A stretch of DNA of 64,000 nucleotides. Source: GCA-2748575 sp965222725. GTDB taxonomy: Bacteria > Pseudomonadota > Gammaproteobacteria > Pseudomonadales > Ketobacteraceae. The position numbers and the translations under genes were made by a program. The number at the start of each line of letters is the position of its first letter. Position 1 is the first letter of the stretch. Below are positions 59,808 through 64,000 of this stretch, piece after piece. Where the stretch lies: contig OZ244969.1 of the NCBI GenBank assembly GCA_965222725.1, positions 3,906,001 through 3,970,000 on the forward strand, written 5' to 3'. The notes under the pieces were generated by a model. The model was given only the letters and a program-made list of their open reading frames with translations. It was not told where the DNA came from and made no database searches.

Positions 59808-60164
59808 TGCCGATCCTCCGGTCGATAGATATGCAAACTGTTGAATATGAATTTAATGAAGCCTTCAGCCCTTTTCAAACAGGAATCCGGAAATTGGCGC
59901 CTGTGGTGAATACTTTGTCAGGCACGGATAACCGGCCCAACAGGCCCACGGCCGCCTTCCAAAAAGAGGATTTTTTCGTGAGAGCAAGGAAGCACCGCGC
60001 GCAGAAGCGCAGTTTACATAGGGTAAATGAGCATTTGAGCACGGAGCTGACGCTGCTATCGCGGAAAAAGACCTTTTTGGGAGGCGGCCTTAAGTGCTTG
60101 ACTGAAAGGGCTTCTACCACCAGAATTGCGGGCTCTCACAGGCATTTACGGAGACTTGGTAGGA
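59808..60164. other. Divergent region with no convincing gene
   Basis: 357 bases. Open frames occur on both strands (about 120 and 80 codons) but lack a family match, a proper start or ribosome-binding site, and have unlike codon use. Promoters for the nitronate monooxygenase and the NinX-like gene presumably lie here. Confidence 0.5.
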
Positions 60165-60470
60165 ATGAATGTAGCTGATCTTTCTGGCGAACACCTGGAT
60201 TACTGGATGTACCAGCATGCCTGTAAAGTGCTGGACAAGAGTGGATCGAAGGAAGACTTTGACAAAGGCTATGGCAACGGCCAGTTTCATTTCTCCTCTG
60301 ACAAGGCGCTGCTCAGCGACCTGATGGAAACCTACAACATCAATATTCAACGCCTGGCGGGCGAATGGCTGGCGTCCACCGCCGGCAACAGCTTTTATGG
60401 CGATACCCCGTTAATGGCCGCCTGCCGGCTGGTGGTGGCGCTTACCTTCGGTAAATCCGTGGAATCCTGA
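60165..60470 (+). CDS. NinX/DUF2591-like small protein
   Basis: 101 residues from the ATG at 60165. MNVADLSGEHLDYWMYQHACKVLD is close to the TGxALDyWVAkA start of DUF2591, and GDTPLMAACRLVVALTFGKSVE matches its G-x-TPLIAAMR-x2-VASKFG-x-EV end. The family is named after lambdoid phage NinX but also occurs as a chromosomal gene. Function is unknown. Thirteen bases separate it from the amidohydrolase gene, so they are probably one transcript. An upstream in-frame start at 60126 is rejected because the family motif begins at 60165. Confidence 0.65.
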   Translation: MNVADLSGEHLDYWMYQHACKVLDKSGSKEDFDKGYGNGQFHFSSDKALLSDLMETYNINIQRLAGEWLASTAGNSFYGDTPLMAACRLVVALTFGKSVES

Positions 60471-60483
60471 CAGGGTGTAATCA

Positions 60484-61563
60484 ATGGGGATTCCGGCAGA
60501 TTTTCAGATTATCGATCCCCATATACACCAGTGGGACCTGCTGAACACCCCGCGCATACTTTCCCTTCCCAAAAAGCTGCTTGGTTGGAACCGCAAGCTC
60601 TATGAAACGGTTCTGGAGCTGGGCGCCAAAAAGTCCGATCGCGATTACGTGGGCAAGGTGGATTATGTTGCCCACGATTACCTGCCTGAGCACTATGCAG
60701 CGGACGCCCATCACCTGAATGTGTCCCATGTGGTGCATGTGGAGGCCAGCTGGCAGGGCAAGCAGCCCCTGGATGCGGTGGGCGAAACCCGTTGGGTGGA
60801 TTCAATCTTTCAGCCGGAGCATCAGCATACCGGGATCAGGCTGGGTGGCATTGTCGGCTATACCGAATTCAGAAGTCCCCAGGCGCCGGAGGTTTTACGG
60901 GCTCACAAGCAGGCCAGCGACCAGCTTGTCGGTATCCGTCAGATGCTGGCCTGGGACGAAGACAAAGGCATTATGCGCTACTGTGACCGGCCTGGCATTT
61001 CCCGGGATCCCGCGTGGCGCAGGAACTTTGAATATCTGGAAGAGTATGATCTGAGTTTTGATGCCTGGTTCTTCCACCACCAGTTGGATGAGCTGGTGGA
61101 CCTTGCCAACGCCTATCCCCGCATCCGTTTTATGCTGTGTCACATGGGTACGCCCATTGGTCTGGCGGGTCCGTTTGCCGGTTATGGTCACAATGCGGTG
61201 GCGCGGGACCGGATCGAAAAGATCTGGCGCGAGGGGATGGCCAGGGTGGCGGAGTGCCCCAATGTACAGGTCAAACTGTCCGGATTTTTTATGCCGGTGG
61301 TGGGCTGGGGCCTGCATCATCTGGATGCCCCCGTGGAAAATGCAGCGATTCTGGACCGCTATCAGCCCCTGGTGGATTTTGTAATCCGCCAGTTTGGCGT
61401 TGAACGCTGTATGTTTGCCTCCAACTTCCCCATGGACAAGGTGTCCATGAGCCTGCACCAGCTTTATGAGCTGTATTGGGCGTTGGCGTCTGATCTGACA
61501 GATGCTGACCGTGTGGCGCTGTTCCGCGACAATGCTGCCCGCTTTTACCGGATCGACCTCTAG
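60484..61563 (+). CDS. Amidohydrolase-superfamily hydrolase (COG3618-type)
   Basis: 359 residues, TIM-barrel metal-dependent hydrolase. IIDPHIHQWDLLNTPR carries the HxH metal pair; VSHVVHVEAS, the RYFHHQLDEL-like strand (FDAWFFHHQLDEL), RFMLCHMGTPIG and MFASNFPMDK (with the Asp) follow in order. This subgroup often hydrolyses lactones or decarboxylates acids; the substrate here cannot be told. It forms a pair with the NinX-like gene. Confidence 0.88.
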   Translation: MGIPADFQIIDPHIHQWDLLNTPRILSLPKKLLGWNRKLYETVLELGAKKSDRDYVGKVDYVAHDYLPEHYAADAHHLNVSHVVHVEASWQGKQPLDAVGETRWVDSIFQPEHQHTGIRLGGIVGYTEFRSPQAPEVLRAHKQASDQLVGIRQMLAWDEDKGIMRYCDRPGISRDPAWRRNFEYLEEYDLSFDAWFFHHQLDELVDLANAYPRIRFMLCHMGTPIGLAGPFAGYGHNAVARDRIEKIWREGMARVAECPNVQVKLSGFFMPVVGWGLHHLDAPVENAAILDRYQPLVDFVIRQFGVERCMFASNFPMDKVSMSLHQLYELYWALASDLTDADRVALFRDNAARFYRIDL

Positions 61564-61637
61564 AGTTGCCAATCTGCGCTTGTTCTTGAACTCCCCTCGG
61601 GCTTTTTTGTCATAGCCTTTATTGAGGAGGACACCCC

Positions 61638-62141
61638 ATGAAGCGCAGACAGTTCAACTTACGATTTCTTATTGGCTTAGGTGCCGCCGGCTTTTCTGGT
61701 GCCAGCATGGCCAAAACAGAAGGCTTCAAGAAGCTGGATAAACCCGAAAAAGCCTGGACAAGCCTGGTATCCGAAGAAGCCTACGAAATCCTGTTTGAGG
61801 AAGGTACCGAACGCCCCTGGTCCAGCCCGTTGAATAAAGAAAAGCGCGCCGGCACTTATTTGTGCGCTGCCTGTTATCTGCCCCTGTTCTCCTCTGAAAC
61901 CAAATATGAATCCGGCACCGGCTGGCCCAGCTTCTATGCTGCCATCGAGGGCAGGGTGGGTACCAAACGTGATTTCAAACTTATTATTCCCCGAACGGAA
62001 TACCACTGTGCCCGTTGTGGCGGCCATCAGGGGCACGTGTTTGATGACGGCCCCGAACCCACCGGAAAGCGTTACTGCAATAACGGACTGGCTCTTAAAT
62101 TCGTGCCGGAAGGTGAAGCATTGCCGGAGCTCAGATCATGA
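61638..62141 (+). CDS. msrB: Peptide methionine-(R)-sulfoxide reductase, exported
   Basis: 167 residues. The N-terminus MKRRQFNLRFLIGLGAAGFSGASMA is a Tat-like signal, so the enzyme works outside the cytoplasm. Zinc is held by C76/C79 and C124/C127. The catalytic Cys147 in KRYCNNGLALKF and ESGTGWPSFYAAI are intact. There is no second recycling Cys at the usual position; a disulfide may form elsewhere. The ATG has GGAGGA upstream. Its stop overlaps the msrA start. Confidence 0.94.
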   Translation: MKRRQFNLRFLIGLGAAGFSGASMAKTEGFKKLDKPEKAWTSLVSEEAYEILFEEGTERPWSSPLNKEKRAGTYLCAACYLPLFSSETKYESGTGWPSFYAAIEGRVGTKRDFKLIIPRTEYHCARCGGHQGHVFDDGPEPTGKRYCNNGLALKFVPEGEALPELRS

Positions 62142-62758
62142 AATACCTGAACAACTGTTTGCTTGTGTGCCTGGCGCTCACCGGGTTGCTGCCGGGTTTT
62201 GCGGTGGCAGAAGAGGAGGCCACCGCAATCTTTGCCAGCGGCTGCTTCTGGTGTACGGAGAAAGACTTTGAATCCGTTCCCGGGGTAATATCCGCAAAAT
62301 CCGGGTATATCGGCGGCAGTGTGGACAATCCCTCTTATCACCAGGTATCCGCCGGTAGTACAGGCCATACCGAAGCGGTGCTCGTTACCTATAACCCGGA
62401 CGCCGTGAGTTATCAGCAGCTGCTCAAAGTGTACTGGTACTCCGTAGATCCTTTCGCGAAAGACCGTCAGTTCTGTGACAAAGGGTCACAATACCGCAGC
62501 GGCATTTTCTATCTGGACAAGGAACAGGAGAAACTGGCGCGGGAGAGCCTGGAAACCCTTAAGAAACAACACAAGCTCACGAAAAAGATACAAACGGAAA
62601 TTGTACTGGCGTCCAAATTCTGGGATGCTGAAGCCTACCATCAGGATTACTATAAAAAGAACCCTGTCAGGTATCACTTTTACCGGTTCAATTGTGGCCG
62701 GGACCAGCGCCTGGAAGAACTCTGGGGAGAACTTGCCGGCTGGAAACCTGAAAAGTAA
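62138..62758 (+). CDS. msrA: Peptide methionine-(S)-sulfoxide reductase, exported
   Basis: 206 residues. A Sec signal peptide (MKYLNNCLLVCLALTGLLPGFAVA) precedes the core. Catalytic Cys36 in SGCFWCTEKDFE, PGVISAKSGYIGG, HTEAVLVTYNP and the DQFDGQGSQYRS-like FCDKGSQYRSGIFY are all present. With msrB in a four-base overlap the pair repairs both methionine sulfoxide stereoisomers in the periplasm, a job done in many relatives by MsrP or a fused MsrAB. The electron donor is not adjacent. Confidence 0.94.
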   Translation: MKYLNNCLLVCLALTGLLPGFAVAEEEATAIFASGCFWCTEKDFESVPGVISAKSGYIGGSVDNPSYHQVSAGSTGHTEAVLVTYNPDAVSYQQLLKVYWYSVDPFAKDRQFCDKGSQYRSGIFYLDKEQEKLARESLETLKKQHKLTKKIQTEIVLASKFWDAEAYHQDYYKKNPVRYHFYRFNCGRDQRLEELWGELAGWKPEK

Positions 62759-63182
62759 TACCTTTGGTTCCTGACTTATCCGGATAGTTTGATCTGAACA
62801 TCGGCTCCAGCTGATGCGGTTTTGGCGTGTTTTGCCAGTGACTTGGCACAAACTTACAAACCCATTGGCAAAACACAGAACCAACTAGTCCGTTTTAAGT
62901 AGGGGCAGCAAAACAAGTTCGAGTAATATGATCCTGTAAGAAGAAAAACTGAAAAACAACAAGAAACGTTTGAGCAGATATCAAGGGTAAGCAGCCTCAC
63001 CAAACCTGTTATGCGCAATAGCTTTTCGGCCTGATTGATTCAGGATCGGGAGTTACAAAGGGGGCGCAAGGTGTGGGGTGGAAACGACTTAACGTAACCA
63101 CACCGAGGATTCAAACGTCTGCGTTGCGCGATTGCGCGACGGGTCGTTCTGTTGCTGCCGTGTTGTCTGCAAAGGAGTGACA
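62759..63182. other. Intergenic region between msrA and the fadL-like gene
   Basis: 424 bases. It holds an 11-base inverted repeat (62827-62876) and otherwise no gene I can support. The promoter and leader of the fadL-like gene should lie in its right half; AAAGGAG precedes the ATG. Confidence 0.5.
62827..62876. repeat. 11-base inverted repeat after msrA
   Basis: GTGTTTTGCCA (62827-62837) and TGGCAAAACAC (62866-62876) are perfect inverted copies with 28 bases between. No T-run follows, so it may be an operator pair or an mRNA stem rather than a terminator. Confidence 0.5.
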
Positions 63183-64000
63183 ATGGCTTCACTGCACAGT
63201 GGTTTTATTACCCGTTTGAAAAGGACTTCGATTTACCTTGCTCTGTTTTCCTCACTATCCATACCGACCGCCCATGCTGTTCTCACCGATAATATCACCA
63301 TAGGTAACGCAAAAGCGTTGGGCCTTGGGCACGCGGTTACTGCGGATCCTCCGGGTATTGATTCCGTTCATTATAATCCAGCAGGTTTAACCCGGCTTAA
63401 AGGTCGTCAGCAGGAAATTAAACTGATATCCGGTTTCTTTAATATTGAGCTGGAGTTTGGCGAAGGCTACACAGACTCCTGGAATGATAAGTTTGATGAG
63501 CTGAGAGAAGCCACAGCTGAACGTGGACAAGAACTTCCGGAAGGCTTTTTTTACGATGAATCCAATGGTGCTACCAGTGAGACTGAAGGCGCCGCGCTGA
63601 TGTTGCCAGTGGTAGGTATGACTGAGATACCAGTTATTCTGGCACCGCTTGGTGGAGCATCCTATTCACCACCCGGCAGCAATGTTACCTTTGCTACCAA
63701 TGTCTATTCACCTTTAATGGTGGGATTTAATCGCTCCGAAGATGACCCCGGTCGCTTCATGGGTGAAAAACTGGCATTTTCTCTAATCACTTACTTCTCG
63801 CCAAGTGTGGCGGTGCAAGTAACGGATACCTTTTCAGTTGGCGCAGCGGTTACCTTTAACTATGCGGGCGTAGGTTTGGATCTGGCTTTTCGCGAACCGA
63901 ATTTTGGTTTGCAGTGGCTGGAAGGCCTTCGTCAGGAAAGCTGTGATAACGTAACGACCCCGGATGATGAATTCCTAGGATTTTCGGATTTTATTCCCTG
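63183..64000 (+). CDS. FadL-family outer-membrane hydrophobic-compound channel (3' end cut by window)
   Basis: I translated the frame from the ATG at 63183 (AAAGGAG upstream) to the window edge: 272 codons with no stop. Signal peptide cleaves near AHA, then NITIGNAKALGLGHAVTADPPGIDSVHYNPAGLTRLKG, the FadL/OMPP1 N-terminal hatch pattern (NPAG motif). The following alternating strands (FATNVYSPLMVGF, VAVQVTDTFSVGAAVTFNYAGVGL) fit a barrel. FadL proteins let long-chain fatty acids or hydrocarbons through the outer membrane. The C-terminal part is not seen. Confidence 0.88.
   Translation, partial: MASLHSGFITRLKRTSIYLALFSSLSIPTAHAVLTDNITIGNAKALGLGHAVTADPPGIDSVHYNPAGLTRLKGRQQEIKLISGFFNIELEFGEGYTDSWNDKFDELREATAERGQELPEGFFYDESNGATSETEGAALMLPVVGMTEIPVILAPLGGASYSPPGSNVTFATNVYSPLMVGFNRSEDDPGRFMGEKLAFSLITYFSPSVAVQVTDTFSVGAAVTFNYAGVGLDLAFREPNFGLQWLEGLRQESCDNVTTPDDEFLGFSDFIP

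Noticed and set aside
59807..60178. Open frame of 123 codons on the plus strand between the nitronate monooxygenase and NinX-like genes
   Set aside because: It starts with a TTG inside the neighbouring start codon, overlaps the NinX-like start and has no recognisable protein pattern; an opposing 81-codon frame is equally unconvincing.
62840..62860. Possible sigma-54 promoter (TTGGCAC) upstream of the fadL-like gene
   Set aside because: The -12 element should read TTGC at the right spacing but reads TTAC, so the match is incomplete.

Overview
The window is 64 kb of chromosome from a free-living gammaproteobacterium related to Pseudomonas. The inference rests on gene order: icd–cspD–clpS–clpA–infA–bpt–aat–trxB, ftsK–lolA–rarA–crcB–serS–cysG, tusDCB-tusE with a tRNA-Ser, and gacA–uvrC–pgsA–tRNA-Gly-Cys-Leu are all arranged much as in Pseudomonadales. 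A wax ester synthase/DGAT-type acyltransferase, a FadL-type outer-membrane channel and malate synthase G suggest a lipid- or alkane-using, storage-lipid-forming marine type (Alcanivorax/Ketobacter-like). The genus is an inference only. I see no rRNA, insertion sequence, integrase, prophage or CRISPR array.

Layout. 1–2.9 kb: a truncated PhoD-type phosphatase and a tandem pair of paralogous cysteine-rich unknown proteins. 3–12.1 kb: malate synthase G, then a long leftward cluster with many overlaps (nudJ, mnmA, hflD, purB, roxA, GNAT, a phospholipase D-like protein and an exported secretin-N-like protein). 12.3–15.1 kb: an internally duplicated unknown protein, moaCDE, and rluE running convergently into moaE. 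15.2–25.6 kb: icd and the N-degron proteolysis locus (ClpS adaptor, ClpA unfoldase, and the two aminoacyl-tRNA–protein transferases Bpt and Aat), with cspD, infA, a hybrid histidine kinase and trxB. 25.8–34.9 kb: ald, ftsK, lolA, rarA, crcB, serS, cysG.

35–45.5 kb: a chemoreceptor, a TrpD2/YbiB-like gene, the TusBCD/TusE sulfur relay (whose acceptor enzyme MnmA is also in this window), a Bax-inhibitor-1 family protein, tRNA-Ser, a membrane-anchored WS/DGAT homologue, gacA, uvrC, pgsA and a three-tRNA operon. 45.6–54.7 kb is the most accessory-looking part: a porin with a mini PstS-like protein, a short-chain dehydrogenase, an RMF-like small protein with a structured leader, a DUF1223 protein, a GST, a triplet-repeat tract, a small unknown protein, and a group (exported CxxCH protein, stand-alone cyclic-nucleotide-binding protein, DUF2189 membrane protein) with two Fnr/Anr-like sites. 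54.8–64 kb: ubiG, ppnN, pgm, a nitronate monooxygenase, a NinX-like protein, an amidohydrolase, an exported msrB–msrA pair and the start of a fadL-like gene.

The best candidates for undescribed biology are the Fnr/Anr-box group at 51.9–54.7 kb, the cysteine-rich tandem pair at 1.4–2.8 kb, the WS/DGAT with an N-terminal membrane domain, and the RMF-like protein with its folded leader. No complete new system can be demonstrated from sequence alone.
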